Shown piece by piece: positions 18,304-27,162 of a DNA stretch of 64,000 bases. The notes beneath the pieces are model-generated. The model saw only the letters and a program-made list of their open reading frames with translations. It did not search any database and was not told the origin of the DNA. The DNA is taken from NCBI RefSeq assembly GCF_900169525.1, contig NZ_LT821240.1, positions 693,684 to 757,683 on the forward strand, in the 5' to 3' direction. The position numbers were made by a program, and so were the translations under genes. This DNA comes from Corynebacterium pacaense. GTDB taxonomy: Bacteria; Actinomycetota; Actinomycetes; Mycobacteriales; Mycobacteriaceae. Each line of letters opens with the position of its first letter. The first letter of the stretch is position 1.

Positions 18304-19125
18304 CTAGCGGTGGGTGTCCCAGCGAATGTACCTGCGCGCAGCCACCAGCGACACGACGGTCCACGCCACCACGATCAGCAGCGGTCGACCCGATTCACCG
18401 AGAACCCCCGCGAAATCAGCGGGCTCAACCCCCGCCAACGAATCGCTGTAAGTGGCCCCGGCCCAGCCGAGTTGGACCAGGTCGCTGATCATGGCAAAGG
18501 GTGTGTAGCCGATGATCTGAGCGAAAAGCCCGTCACCGAATGCCGGCCGGAGCGAACCGATACCCAGGACCGCGATGGTGAACACCGGCATGGAGGTCAA
18601 CTGCGCGGCCTCGGCGTTGCGGGTGAAACCGCTGGTGATGAACGCCAGCGCGCTGGAGAGCACCAGTCCGAGCAGCACCACGAGAATGATCGGGAGGATG
18701 TTCACCGGTGCCGGGGCACCCATGAGCATGAGGATCGGGACGATCACGATGGAGAAGATGATCGTGAGCACCGCGCCCGGCAGACAGATGGCCAGGAGAA
18801 TCTCCATGTCACGGGCCTCACCGGTACGCAAGCGCTTGAGCACCCGTTCATCCCGGCGCGTGGTCACCATGGAGAGCACGGTGTAGAACTGCACGAAGAG
18901 CAGGGTATATATAACGAAGAGATCGAAGGTGTTCGCGGCCTCCAGCGCACCCCGGGAACCGATTCCGAAAAGTACGAGCGGGAGTCCGAGGGGAAAGACA
19001 ACGGCCATGAACAGCAGGGTCCTGTTGCGGAAGAACTGCAGCCACTCCGCCCTGCCGAGTGAGCGGATACGCTGGATCGGGGTGGACTTCTTCTGTGTCC
19101 GGTTGGTGAGAATCGACTGTGTCAT
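18304..19125 (-). CDS. ABC transporter permease (ABC-2 type)
   Basis: This is a 273-residue integral membrane protein. A cytoplasmic N-terminus (MTQSILTNRTQKKS, then AEWLQFFRNRTLLFMAVVFPLGLPLVLFG) is followed by about six membrane segments in the ABC-2 layout. ATG 19125 is preceded by AAGGAG at ideal spacing; an upstream in-frame ATG at 19146 lacks one. It forms an exporter with the ATPase encoded upstream. The substrate is unknown. The adjacent two-component system suggests a drug or lipid exporter under stress control. Confidence 0.9.
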   Translation of the reverse strand: MTQSILTNRTQKKSTPIQRIRSLGRAEWLQFFRNRTLLFMAVVFPLGLPLVLFGIGSRGALEAANTFDLFVIYTLLFVQFYTVLSMVTTRRDERVLKRLRTGEARDMEILLAICLPGAVLTIIFSIVIVPILMLMGAPAPVNILPIILVVLLGLVLSSALAFITSGFTRNAEAAQLTSMPVFTIAVLGIGSLRPAFGDGLFAQIIGYTPFAMISDLVQLGWAGATYSDSLAGVEPADFAGVLGESGRPLLIVVAWTVVSLVAARRYIRWDTHR

Positions 19126-19188
19126 GTTGTACTCCTTGTTTTTCACTGTGTCCTGAATGCCGCAGATACCGTGGATGTCCCAGATGGC

Positions 19189-20121
19189 CTATATGCTCTG
19201 CTGGCCCGCGATGTCCATGAACACCGACTCGAGATTCGCGGGGCGGGCGGCGAAGCTCTTCAGCTCGAGGCCGTTGTGCTCGGCCCACCGGAGGATCTCG
19301 AGGGTGTGCTCCTGGAGTGTGGAGGTGATGATCTCCGCGTCGGTGTTGTCCCTGGTGATGTGCGCACCGGGCAGTGGTGGCAGCTCGGTCGAGGTATCCG
19401 GCAGGATGAAGTCGATCCTTGAGCCCGCGCCCGCGACCAGTTCCGCGATGGTCCCCTCCACGGCGATCTCACCGCGGTCCATGATGGCGATGCGGTCGGA
19501 GAGGAACTCCGCCTCTTCGAGATAGTGCGTGGTGAGCACCATCGTGACCCCACGCTTCTTCAGCACCAGCAGCAGGTCCCAGGTGTGGCGCCGCGACTCC
19601 GGGTCGAGGCCGGTGGTCGGTTCGTCGAGAAAGAGGATGGAGGGGTCGCCGAGCAGTGCGCAGGCGAGGTCGAGGCGCCGTTGTTCGCCGCCGGACAGCG
19701 AGCCGACCTTGACGTCGGCGCGGTGGGCGAGGTCGACGTCGGCAAGCACGTCCCCGATGTCACGCGGATAGGAGCAGGTGCCGTGCCACATGCGCATGGT
19801 CTCCATGACCGTCAGCTGTGAGGGTAGGCCACCGGACTGCAGCATGATGCCGAGCTCGGGGCGGAGTTCGGCGCGGTCAGCCACGGGATCACGCCCGTGG
19901 ATGCGGATCCGGCCCGAGGTGGGACGGGCCAGACCCTCCATCAGTTCGAGGGTGGAGGTCTTCCCCGCGCCGTTGGTTCCTAGCAGCCCGAAGACCTCAC
20001 CCTCGCGGACATGGAAAGTCGATCCCCTGACCGCCGTGTAGGCCTTGTCGCCGCTGCCGTAGGTGCGGACGAGGTCCGTGACCTCGATTGTCCTTGTCGT
20101 GGAAGCAAGTGTCTGTGTCAT
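19189..20121 (-). CDS. ABC transporter ATP-binding protein
   Basis: This 310-residue ATPase has all nucleotide-binding motifs: Walker A GLLGTNGAGKTSTLEL, signature LSGGEQRRLDLACALL, Walker B ILFLDEPTTGLDP with the following His switch LTTHYLEEAE. The C-terminal 80 residues form the accessory domain of DrrA/CcmA-type exporters. It precedes the permease by 63 bases in the same direction. The likely unit is exporter ATPase, permease, histidine kinase, regulator and BrkB-like protein. Confidence 0.95.
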   Translation of the reverse strand: MTQTLASTTRTIEVTDLVRTYGSGDKAYTAVRGSTFHVREGEVFGLLGTNGAGKTSTLELMEGLARPTSGRIRIHGRDPVADRAELRPELGIMLQSGGLPSQLTVMETMRMWHGTCSYPRDIGDVLADVDLAHRADVKVGSLSGGEQRRLDLACALLGDPSILFLDEPTTGLDPESRRHTWDLLLVLKKRGVTMVLTTHYLEEAEFLSDRIAIMDRGEIAVEGTIAELVAGAGSRIDFILPDTSTELPPLPGAHITRDNTDAEIITSTLQEHTLEILRWAEHNGLELKSFAARPANLESVFMDIAGQQSI

Positions 20122-20215
20122 GCCTCCACTGTGCCGCGAAGGGATCTGCGCCGGTAGAGCCGTATGTCAGGACCTGATCAGCGGTGCGTCACGGTTGCAG
20201 GATGACACATGTCAC

Positions 20216-21001
20216 CTACAGCGCGAGACAGACGGAGAGGATGAGAAGCAGGAGAAGTGGAATCTCGGCCTGCCCCACCATCTTCGGGGTCCAGGTTCTC
20301 CCCGAGGCGGAGGAGCGGGGGATGGCCCAGGAACGGAACAGCGCGGCGGCCATGGTCAGGATCATTGCGGCCCCGGGTACCCATCCCACCTGCAAGGCGA
20401 TCCCGACCGTGGCCAACAGTGCCACGGCGTGGTAGCAGATCGACCCGAGGAGATAGCCGCGGTTTCCCCGTTCGCGGATCATCGTCTTCACGAAGGCGAT
20501 GGTGCCCGCGAAGTAGAGGCCGGTGAAAGCCGCGCACCACCACTGCATCGGCGATCCCGACAGCACCGGCAGCATCAGTGTCGAGGCCACTGCGGTGGCA
20601 ACACCGGACAGCAGCGAACGGGGCCGCCCGCGCCACGTCTCCACCAGCGCGAGCCCCACGAGGGGCACGAAGGCAAGTGCCCAGGCGATCAGGCCGGGTT
20701 CCCGGTAGAGAGCCACCACCGCACCCAGCGTGGACAACCCGCCGTAGACGAACACCGGCTCCAGGTACCTCCTCCGACGGACCCCTGCGCGCGCCCGCGC
20801 CGCCAGACCGAAGGCGAAGAAGGCGAAGTAACCACTGAACCAGGCGACGAACACCGACACAGTGGTCCACAACCCGAGATCCGTGGACAGCGCACCGAGC
20901 AGCACGGGGGTCAGGAGCATGTACCACGCCCCGTGCTGGTTGGGGATCCACGGGGAGATTCCGTGCCTGCGTATCGGCCTAGTGCCGGTGCGTGTGCTCA
21001 C
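20216..21001 (-). CDS. YwiC-like membrane protein
   Basis: This is a 261-residue polytopic protein with about eight hydrophobic segments. The N-terminal WIPNQHGAWYMLLTPVLLG block is the hallmark of the YwiC-like family (PF14256), together with RRRRYLEPVFVYG and ETWRGRPRSLLSG. Function is not established. In B. subtilis the name-giver lies in the anaerobic nitrate/fnr region. Start GTG 21001 lies inside the 3' end of the multicopper oxidase gene (23-base overlap), so translation is probably coupled. Confidence 0.85.
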   Translation of the reverse strand: MSTRTGTRPIRRHGISPWIPNQHGAWYMLLTPVLLGALSTDLGLWTTVSVFVAWFSGYFAFFAFGLAARARAGVRRRRYLEPVFVYGGLSTLGAVVALYREPGLIAWALAFVPLVGLALVETWRGRPRSLLSGVATAVASTLMLPVLSGSPMQWWCAAFTGLYFAGTIAFVKTMIRERGNRGYLLGSICYHAVALLATVGIALQVGWVPGAAMILTMAAALFRSWAIPRSSASGRTWTPKMVGQAEIPLLLLLILSVCLAL

Positions 21002-22508
21002 TGCTCCCCGTTTCCAGAGCCGGGGTCTGACCCGGTTCCACGATGACGAACTGGCCCATCATTCCCTGATCCTCGTGGTAGAGCATGTGGCAGTGGTACA
21101 TGTACGGCCAGGTGGGGTCGGGGTGGTGTCCGAACTCGACCGCGAGGGTCGCCCCGGCGCCCGGCGGCAGACTCACCGTGTCCTTCCATCCATCATTGAA
21201 CACCTCCACACCGGTGCCCTCGAAGCGGTTCACCCGAAAGCGCGCGTTGTGGATGTGGAAGTTGTGCGGCCAATCGGAATTGTCGTTGGTGACCTTCCAG
21301 ATTTCCGGGCCCGAATGGTCGATGACCACGTCCACGCGGTTCATGTCCATCATCAGGTCGTTGATGGAGAAGGTGTTGAGCAGAAAATCACGCTGCGGCG
21401 CATCGGTGGTGTCTGGCCCGGTCGCGGCCCTGACGTCGAGCACCCCGGGTACCGCGGGAGCCGGCCCGCTTCCCTCCGGTGGGCCGGTGATGCCCAGCAG
21501 GGTGAATTGATCACCGAGACCGAAATCAGGGGTGTACCCGTCCTCGGGTACGCCGAAGTTGTCCGGGAACGGGAGGGAGACCAGGGAGATGTCATCGCCG
21601 GGCTCCAGATCCACCAGTATCTCCCAGCGCTCGCCCGGGCCGATCGGCAACATCCCGCGTTCCACCGGTTCGGGCAGAAAACCGGAATCGGAGGCGATCA
21701 CATTGAACGCCCGGTCATCGGAGAAGGCGAGGTTGTAGAAGCGCATGGTCGAACCGTTGAGAACGCGGAACCGAACCCGCGGGGTCGAGGCATCGAAATG
21801 GGCATTGGTGATGCCGTTGACCGTGGGGGTATCACCCAGCAGTCCGAGGTCCGGCAGGTCCGTCTCATCCAGCGAGCCGTCCTCATTGAAGCGGTGATCC
21901 ATCAGAACGAGGGGGATGTCATCCACGCCGTAGTCCCTGGGCAGGTCCAGGGAATCGGAGACCTCGTCCTCGACAATGAACAGACCGGCCAGCCCACGGT
22001 AGGCGTGCAGTCCCGTCAACCCGTGGGTGTGGGGGTGGTACCAGAGCGTCGCGGCGGTGTTCTCCACCGTCCAGCCGGGCGACCACGTCGCGCCGGGTTC
22101 GATGGGAGAATGCGGTCCGCCGTCCGCGACCGCGGGCAGTTTCATGCCGTGCCAGTGCACGGTGGTGGTCTCCCCGAGGGTGTTGGTGATCTCGACGGTC
22201 ACCCGATCGCCGCGCCGCGCGGTGAGCGTCGGACCCAGATGCGTCCCGTTGAAACCCCAGGTGCGGGTGCTCACGTCCGGGAGGATCCGGCTGTCCCCGG
22301 CCTGCGCGGTGAGCCGGTAGGTGAGGGAGGTCGCGTCACCGGTGGCGTCGGCAAGCGGGGGTACGGGCAGCGGCCGCGGCGCCCCGCCGTACCCCCGCGG
22401 TGTCGGTGCAGTGGAGCATCCCCCGAGCGCCGATACCGCCACCACGGTTCCGGCCACCAGGCCGGCCCCCTTGAGAAACGCACGTCGATCCACCGCAGGC
22501 ACGGCCAT
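20979..22508 (-). CDS. Multicopper oxidase, Tat-exported
   Basis: This is a 509-residue copper oxidase. The N-terminus has a twin-arginine signal, DRRAFLKGAG, followed by a lipobox-like ALGGC, so it may be a Tat-exported lipoprotein. Copper ligands are all present: HWHGMK (near residue 120), WYHPHTHG (near 160), HNFHIHNARF (near 420) and YHCHMLYHEDQGMMGQF (near 475). Such CueO/CotA-like enzymes oxidise Cu(I), Fe(II) or phenols outside the membrane. The last residues are His-rich (EHTHRH). By synteny it matches the C. glutamicum copper-inducible oxidase, recalled as cg1080. The copper regulator is not in this window. Confidence 0.93.
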   Translation of the reverse strand: MAVPAVDRRAFLKGAGLVAGTVVAVSALGGCSTAPTPRGYGGAPRPLPVPPLADATGDATSLTYRLTAQAGDSRILPDVSTRTWGFNGTHLGPTLTARRGDRVTVEITNTLGETTTVHWHGMKLPAVADGGPHSPIEPGATWSPGWTVENTAATLWYHPHTHGLTGLHAYRGLAGLFIVEDEVSDSLDLPRDYGVDDIPLVLMDHRFNEDGSLDETDLPDLGLLGDTPTVNGITNAHFDASTPRVRFRVLNGSTMRFYNLAFSDDRAFNVIASDSGFLPEPVERGMLPIGPGERWEILVDLEPGDDISLVSLPFPDNFGVPEDGYTPDFGLGDQFTLLGITGPPEGSGPAPAVPGVLDVRAATGPDTTDAPQRDFLLNTFSINDLMMDMNRVDVVIDHSGPEIWKVTNDNSDWPHNFHIHNARFRVNRFEGTGVEVFNDGWKDTVSLPPGAGATLAVEFGHHPDPTWPYMYHCHMLYHEDQGMMGQFVIVEPGQTPALETGSSEHTHRH

Positions 22509-22713
22509 ACAACACCCCTGATCGAATAGACACGGGAAACTTCAGTTTATTAGTCTACGTCCGCCGCTGACCGCTTCCCGGAACTCCCGGGTGAGATTGC
22601 GCACGCGAACCCGGGGAAACGAGAAAGTGGACCGAAAGTGTCTGCGGGGCACTCCGTGGCGTTATGCTATTGGACGTACGTGTGCCCCTGACACATAAGG
22701 ATTTGAAATCGCT

Positions 22714-24177
22714 TTGAGCACAGTCGATCCATCCTGCGCCGTCGTGGTCCTGGCGGCCGGCGCGGGAACCAGAATGAAATCCGACCTGCAGAAGACGCTG
22801 CACAGCATCGGCGGACGCAGCCTCCTCTCCCACAGCCTCCATGCCGCGGCGGGACTCCATCCCGAGGAGATAGTCGCGGTCATCGGCCATGAGCGCGAAC
22901 AGGTCGAGCCCGCCGTGGCGGCGGTCGCCGCGGATCTCGGCCGCGGGATCCGCGTCGCGGTCCAGGAGACGCAGAACGGCACCGGCCACGCGGTGCAATG
23001 CGCACTGGAACAGCTGGAGGGTTTCCACGGCACCGTGGTTGTGACCAACGGTGACGTGCCGCTGCTGACCTCGGCGACGCTGTCCGCGCTCGTCGACGCC
23101 CACACCGCGGTCCCCACCGCCGTCACGGTGCTCACCATGCGACTTGAGGATCCCACCGGTTACGGACGGATCGTGCGCAACAGCGAGGGCGAGGTCACCG
23201 CCATCGTGGAGCAGAAGGACGCCGATGACACCACCCGCGCCATCAACGAGGTCAACTCCGGAGTCTTCGCCTTCGACTCCGACATCCTGCGCTCCGCGCT
23301 GACCCTGCTCAGCCCGGACAACGCACAGGGTGAGCTCTACCTCACCGACGTGCTCGGCATCGCCCGCAACCAGGGGCATCCGGTCCGCGCACACACCGCC
23401 GACGATGCCCGCGAACTCGCCGGCGTCAATGACCGCGTGCAGCTTGCCGACGCCGGGGTGGAACTCAACCGCCGCACCGTCGAGGCCGCGATGCGCTCAG
23501 GGGCCACCATCGTCGATCCCCGCTCGACCTGGATCGACGTCGAGGTCACGGTGGGCCGGGACGTGGTCATCCACCCCGGAACCCAGCTGCAGGGCACCAC
23601 CTCGATCGGGGACCGCGCCGAAATCGGCCCGGACACGACCCTGAGCAATGTCACCGTCCACGCCGGAGCCTCGGTGGTGCGCACCCACGGGTCGGACTCC
23701 GAGATCGGGGAAAACGCCACCGTCGGACCCTTCACCTTCATCCGCCCCGGCACGGTCCTCGGCCCGGAGGCGAAGCTCGGCGGCTTCGTCGAGGCGAAGA
23801 AGGCGATCATCGGAAGGGGCTCGAAGGTCCCTCACCTGACCTATGTCGGCGACGCCACCATCGGTGAGGAATCCAACATCGGCGCATCATCGGTGTTTGT
23901 GAACTACGACGGCGTGAACAAGCACCACACCACCATCGGCAGCCATGTCCGCACCGGCTCCGACACCATGTTCATCGCCCCGGTCACCGTCGGCGACGGT
24001 GCCTACTCCGGCGCCGGAACAGTGATCAAAGATGATGTTCCCCCGGGTGCGCTGGCCGTCTCCGGCGGGCACCAGCGCAACATCGAGGGATGGGTGCAGA
24101 AGAAACGACCGGGAACCGCGGCCGCGGAGGCCGCGGAGGCAGCACTACGCAACTCCACCACCAACCAGGAAGGCTAA
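22714..24177 (+). CDS. glmU: Bifunctional GlmU (N-acetylglucosamine-1-P uridyltransferase / glucosamine-1-P acetyltransferase)
   Basis: This 487-residue enzyme makes UDP-GlcNAc for peptidoglycan. The N-terminal nucleotidyltransferase contains [30 protein letters not shown] and NGDVPLL. The C-terminal half is a left-handed beta-helix acetyltransferase with [29 protein letters not shown] and NYDGVNKH, where the His and Lys are catalytic. The start is TTG 22714, the only one with a ribosome binding site (AAGGA) at suitable distance. The last 30 or so residues are Ala/Glu-rich, as in other actinobacterial GlmU. It is followed after 12 bases by prs, a conserved pairing. Confidence 0.97.
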   Translation: MSTVDPSCAVVVLAAGAGTRMKSDLQKTLHSIGGRSLLSHSLHAAAGLHPEEIVAVIGHEREQVEPAVAAVAADLGRGIRVAVQETQNGTGHAVQCALEQLEGFHGTVVVTNGDVPLLTSATLSALVDAHTAVPTAVTVLTMRLEDPTGYGRIVRNSEGEVTAIVEQKDADDTTRAINEVNSGVFAFDSDILRSALTLLSPDNAQGELYLTDVLGIARNQGHPVRAHTADDARELAGVNDRVQLADAGVELNRRTVEAAMRSGATIVDPRSTWIDVEVTVGRDVVIHPGTQLQGTTSIGDRAEIGPDTTLSNVTVHAGASVVRTHGSDSEIGENATVGPFTFIRPGTVLGPEAKLGGFVEAKKAIIGRGSKVPHLTYVGDATIGEESNIGASSVFVNYDGVNKHHTTIGSHVRTGSDTMFIAPVTVGDGAYSGAGTVIKDDVPPGALAVSGGHQRNIEGWVQKKRPGTAAAEAAEAALRNSTTNQEG

Positions 24178-24189
24178 GCAGAGACCACC

Positions 24190-25167
24190 ATGACTGCTCA
24201 CTGGAAACAGAACAATAAAAACCTCATGCTCTTCTCGGGCCGCGCTCATCCCGAGCTCGCCGAGGCCGTGGCACGCGAACTGAACATCGAGGTCACCCCG
24301 ATGACGGCACGGGACTTCGCCAACGGCGAGATCTACGTGCGCTTCGAGGAATCCGTCCGTGGATCCGACTGCTTCGTCCTCCAGTCACATACCCAGCCGC
24401 TGAACAAGTGGCTCATGGAACAGCTGATCATGATCGATGCACTCAAGCGGGGTTCCGCCAAGCGCATCACCGCCATCCTGCCGTTCTACCCCTACGCCCG
24501 CCAGGACAAGAAGCACCGCGGCCGCGAGCCGATCTCCGCCCGCCTGGTCGCCGATCTCATGCTCACCGCCGGGGCGGACCGCATCGTCTCCGTGGATCTG
24601 CACACCGACCAGATCCAGGGCTTCTTCGACGGCCCGGTCGACCACATGCACGCCATGCCGATCCTCACCGACTACATCAAGGACAAGTACGAACTGAACA
24701 ACATCGTCGTGGTCTCCCCCGACGCGGGACGCGTGAAGATGGCCGAGAAGTGGGCGAATACCCTCGGCGACGCGCCCATGGCGTTCGTGCACAAGACGCG
24801 GTCCACGGAGGTTGCCAACCAGGTGGTGTCCAACCGTGTCGTCGGTGACGTCAGGGGCAGAACCGCGGTGCTTCTCGACGACATGATCGACACCGGTGGC
24901 ACCATCGCCGGAGCTGTTGGTGTGCTCCGCGAGGCCGGGGCCACCGACGTCATCATCGCGTGTACCCACGGCGTGTTCTCCGACCCCGCCCGGGAACGCC
25001 TGAACAACTGCGGCGCCCGCGAGGTTATCACCACCGACACCCTCCCCCAGAACACCGAGGGCTGGGACAACCTCACCGTCCTCTCCCTCGCTCCGCTGCT
25101 GGCGCGGACCATCAACGAGATCTTCGAGAACGGTTCGGTGACCACACTCTTCGAGGGCGAGGCATAG
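24190..25167 (+). CDS. prs: Ribose-phosphate diphosphokinase
   Basis: This 325-residue enzyme makes PRPP from ribose 5-phosphate and ATP for purine, pyrimidine, His, Trp and arabinan-sugar synthesis. Motifs include FANGEIYVRFEESVRGSDCF, the ATP-loop PYARQDKKHRGREPIS, the metal-binding VDLHTDQIQGFF and the PRPP loop AVLLDDMIDTGGTI. The length is typical. It is preceded by glmU in the same orientation and probably co-transcribed. Its TAG stop overlaps an ATA codon of the next frame (see the AlkD-like gene). Confidence 0.97.
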   Translation: MTAHWKQNNKNLMLFSGRAHPELAEAVARELNIEVTPMTARDFANGEIYVRFEESVRGSDCFVLQSHTQPLNKWLMEQLIMIDALKRGSAKRITAILPFYPYARQDKKHRGREPISARLVADLMLTAGADRIVSVDLHTDQIQGFFDGPVDHMHAMPILTDYIKDKYELNNIVVVSPDAGRVKMAEKWANTLGDAPMAFVHKTRSTEVANQVVSNRVVGDVRGRTAVLLDDMIDTGGTIAGAVGVLREAGATDVIIACTHGVFSDPARERLNNCGAREVITTDTLPQNTEGWDNLTVLSLAPLLARTINEIFENGSVTTLFEGEA

Positions 25168-25220
25168 ACCGCTTCCGGGAGGCCCTCCTCCCCCACGCCG
25201 ACCCTGCACGCGCCGCCTCG

Positions 25221-25775
25221 ATGGCGGCGTACATGCGGGGTCGCTTCGCCTTCCTGGGTGTGCCGACCCGCGAGCGTCGGCAGGCGACGCTGCCGCTGCT
25301 GCGCGGGTACACCGCGCTCGACCGCCGGCTGGTGCTCGACTGCTTCTCCCAGAAGGAGCGAGAATTCCAGTACATCGCCTGCGATCACATCAGGCGCACC
25401 GGCATCACCGACCTCTCCCTCGCATTGAGGCTGGTACGCACGAAATCCTGGTGGGACACCGTCGATGCACTGGCGAAGCCGATCGGAGCGGCGGGTGATC
25501 GGCAGGAGATGATGCGATGGGCGGCCAACGGTGACTTCTGGGTACGGCGGGTCGCCATCCTCCACCAGCTCGGCCGCGGCGCGGACACCGACCTCGATCT
25601 GCTCAGCGCTATCATCCGGCTCAATCTCGGCTCCGGGGAGTTCTTCGTGGACAAGGCGATCGGGTGGGCGCTACGTGAGGTCTCCCGCACCCATCCGATG
25701 TGGGTGCGGGAGTTCGTCTCCGGTACCGACCTGTCCCCGCTGAGCCGCCGGGAGGCTCTGAGAAGGCTCGGTTAA
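25221..25775 (+). CDS. AlkD-like DNA alkylation repair protein (start uncertain)
   Basis: Read from ATG 25221 this is 184 residues of HEAT-like repeats. It contains GVPTRERRQATLPLL, the family hallmark LVLDCFSQKEREFQYIA, ALRLVRTKSWWDTVDALA and WVRRVAILHQLG, with a Trp-Asp pair. AlkD removes bulky or charged N3/N7 alkyl purines from DNA. The family's usual first helix (DRFREALLPHADPARAASM) is encoded in frame upstream, beginning just after prs. However, no ATG, GTG or TTG precedes it outside prs; the frame begins with ATA overlapping the prs TAG. The true start may therefore be non-standard, or the N-terminus is damaged. It converges with the VOC gene, and their stops overlap. Confidence 0.8.
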   Translation: MAAYMRGRFAFLGVPTRERRQATLPLLRGYTALDRRLVLDCFSQKEREFQYIACDHIRRTGITDLSLALRLVRTKSWWDTVDALAKPIGAAGDRQEMMRWAANGDFWVRRVAILHQLGRGADTDLDLLSAIIRLNLGSGEFFVDKAIGWALREVSRTHPMWVREFVSGTDLSPLSRREALRRLG

Positions 25776-26191
25776 TTTCCGGGAAGTGCCTCCGGATCGA
25801 AGTACATGAGCTCCCAGCCGTGCCCGTCGGGGTCATCGAATGCGCCGCCGTACATCGGACCATCCTCGGCCAGTTCCCTGGTCACCGTTCCCCGGGCCGT
25901 ACGCACCCGGCGCATCAGTTCATCGGCGTCCTCCTTCGAACAGACGGACAGGCAGTTGAGCACCTCCCGGGCACCCTGAGGCTCGACCACCGGACGCTCG
26001 GTGAAATCCGAGAACCTGCGGGTCTGCAGCAGCATGACCACGATCACGTCGCTGACCATGAACGATGACGTATTGTCATCGCTGAACATTTCATTTTTGG
26101 TGAATCCGAGTCCGGCATAGAAATCGCTGGCCACGGAGATGTCGGCGACGGGTAGATTGATGAAGATCATGTCGTGCCTGAGTCGGTCCAT
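25772..26191 (-). CDS. VOC-family (glyoxalase/bleomycin-resistance fold) protein
   Basis: This is a 139-residue protein with one vicinal-oxygen-chelate module pair: FINLPVADISVASDFYAGLGFT at the start and FDDPDGHGWELMYFDPEAL at the end. The latter has the Asp-Pro-Asp-Gly-His-x-Trp-Glu motif. Members of this subgroup (SgaA/PhnB-like) have unknown substrates. ATG 26191 has GAGGAG upstream. It ends in the 3' end of the AlkD-like gene, so the two are convergent without a terminator. Confidence 0.85.
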   Translation of the reverse strand: MDRLRHDMIFINLPVADISVASDFYAGLGFTKNEMFSDDNTSSFMVSDVIVVMLLQTRRFSDFTERPVVEPQGAREVLNCLSVCSKEDADELMRRVRTARGTVTRELAEDGPMYGGAFDDPDGHGWELMYFDPEALPGN

Positions 26192-26240
26192 GATAGTTCT
26201 CCTCGTAGGTGTGGGTTGGATCACTGTGTACCGATCCTAC

Positions 26241-26270
26241 TTGGGTTCCCGCTCCCCCGCGTGCTAGCAT
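26241..26270 (+). promoter_or_regulatory. Promoter of rplY
   Basis: TTGGGT (26241-26246) and TAGCAT (26265-26270) with an 18-bp spacer predict a start near 26277. That gives a leader of about 168 nt before rplY. Confidence 0.5.
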
Positions 26271-26297
26271 TGTCGAGTCTCGGCGAGGGTGGCCCCG

Positions 26298-26401
26298 GTT
26301 TCACGGAACCACCGTTATCGACGCGATTGCGCCTGTTTCACGGTGGTATCCCCGCCTGCGAAGACTCGACCAAGACATGCGAGTTGGACGCAGGCTTTTT
26401 T
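26298..26401 (+). promoter_or_regulatory. Structured leader of rplY with attenuator-like terminator
   Basis: The leader contains AACCACCG at 26307-26314, which can pair with CGGTGGT at 26341-26347, and a 9-bp direct repeat GTTTCACGG (26298-26306, 26335-26343). It also contains a terminator-like hairpin: GCCTGCG (26354-26360) with CGCAGGC (26389-26395), an inner ACTCG/CGAGT pair (26364-26368, 26380-26384), and a T6 tract at 26396-26401. The T tract ends 43 bases before rplY with no gene in between. The hairpin is therefore more consistent with premature termination control than with ending an upstream gene. Regulation by the L25 protein or 5S rRNA is a hypothesis. Confidence 0.55.
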
Positions 26402-26444
26402 CATGCCTGTGACCTCAAGAGATCAACCTTTCAAGGAGAATCAT

Positions 26445-27056
26445 ATGGCTTCCTCTTACCCCACCATTGAGGCTGCGATCCGCACCGAGTTCGGCAAGGG
26501 TTCCGCCCGTCGCGCACGCGTCGCGGGCCAGATCCCCGCCGTCATCTACGGTGCCGATCTGGACAGCAACATCCACCTCACCGTCGATCACCAGGAATTC
26601 GCCGCCGTCGTGCGCAACCAGGGTGTCAACGCCGTCATCGAGATCGACGCCGAGGGCGAGAAGCACCTGACCATGATCAAGCACATCGACCAGAACGTGC
26701 TGACCTTCAACATCGATCACCTCGACCTGCTCGCCATCAAGCGTGGCGAGAAGGTTGAGGTCGAGGTTCCCGTCGTCATCGAGGGCGAGCCCGCCGACGG
26801 AACCATTTTCGTCCAGGATGCCAACGCACTGCGTGTGGAGGCCGATGTGCTCAACATCCCCGAGGAGTTCGTCATCTCCGTCGAGGGCCTGGAGTTCGGT
26901 ACTCAGATCACCGCCGGTGACGTCGCCCTCGGCGATGCCACGCTGGCCGAGGATCCCGAGCTGCTCATCGTCAACATCGTCCACCCGGCACAGGAAGAGG
27001 CCGAGGAGGAAGCGGAGCCCGCAGAGGACGCAGAGGCTCCCGCAGAGTCCGAGTAG
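26445..27056 (+). CDS. rplY: 50S ribosomal protein L25/general stress protein Ctc
   Basis: This is a 203-residue two-domain L25 (CTC/TL5 type) that binds 5S rRNA in the 50S subunit. The N-terminal domain has FGKGSARRARVAGQIPAVIYG. The C-terminal beta domain contains VEVEVPVVIEGEPADG and LNIPEEFVISVEGLEFG, and the end is strongly acidic (EEAEEEAEPAEDAEAPAESE). ATG 26445 has AAGGAG upstream. It sits behind a long structured leader and ends in a strong terminator. Confidence 0.96.
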   Translation: MASSYPTIEAAIRTEFGKGSARRARVAGQIPAVIYGADLDSNIHLTVDHQEFAAVVRNQGVNAVIEIDAEGEKHLTMIKHIDQNVLTFNIDHLDLLAIKRGEKVEVEVPVVIEGEPADGTIFVQDANALRVEADVLNIPEEFVISVEGLEFGTQITAGDVALGDATLAEDPELLIVNIVHPAQEEAEEEAEPAEDAEAPAESE

Positions 27057-27068
27057 TCCGGACCTCCG

Positions 27069-27115
27069 CCCCGGCGGTTGCAACCAGTGCACGATTGCAA
27101 CCGCCGGGGTTTTTT
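27069..27115 (+). terminator. Intrinsic terminator of rplY
   Basis: A 15-bp stem (27069-27083 with 27095-27109) with an 11-nt loop is followed by TTTTTT (27110-27115), 12 bases after the rplY stop. Confidence 0.92.
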
Positions 27116-27162
27116 CATGCCCGGATGGATGCCGTGATAGGCGGCATGATTGACTTGGGGTC

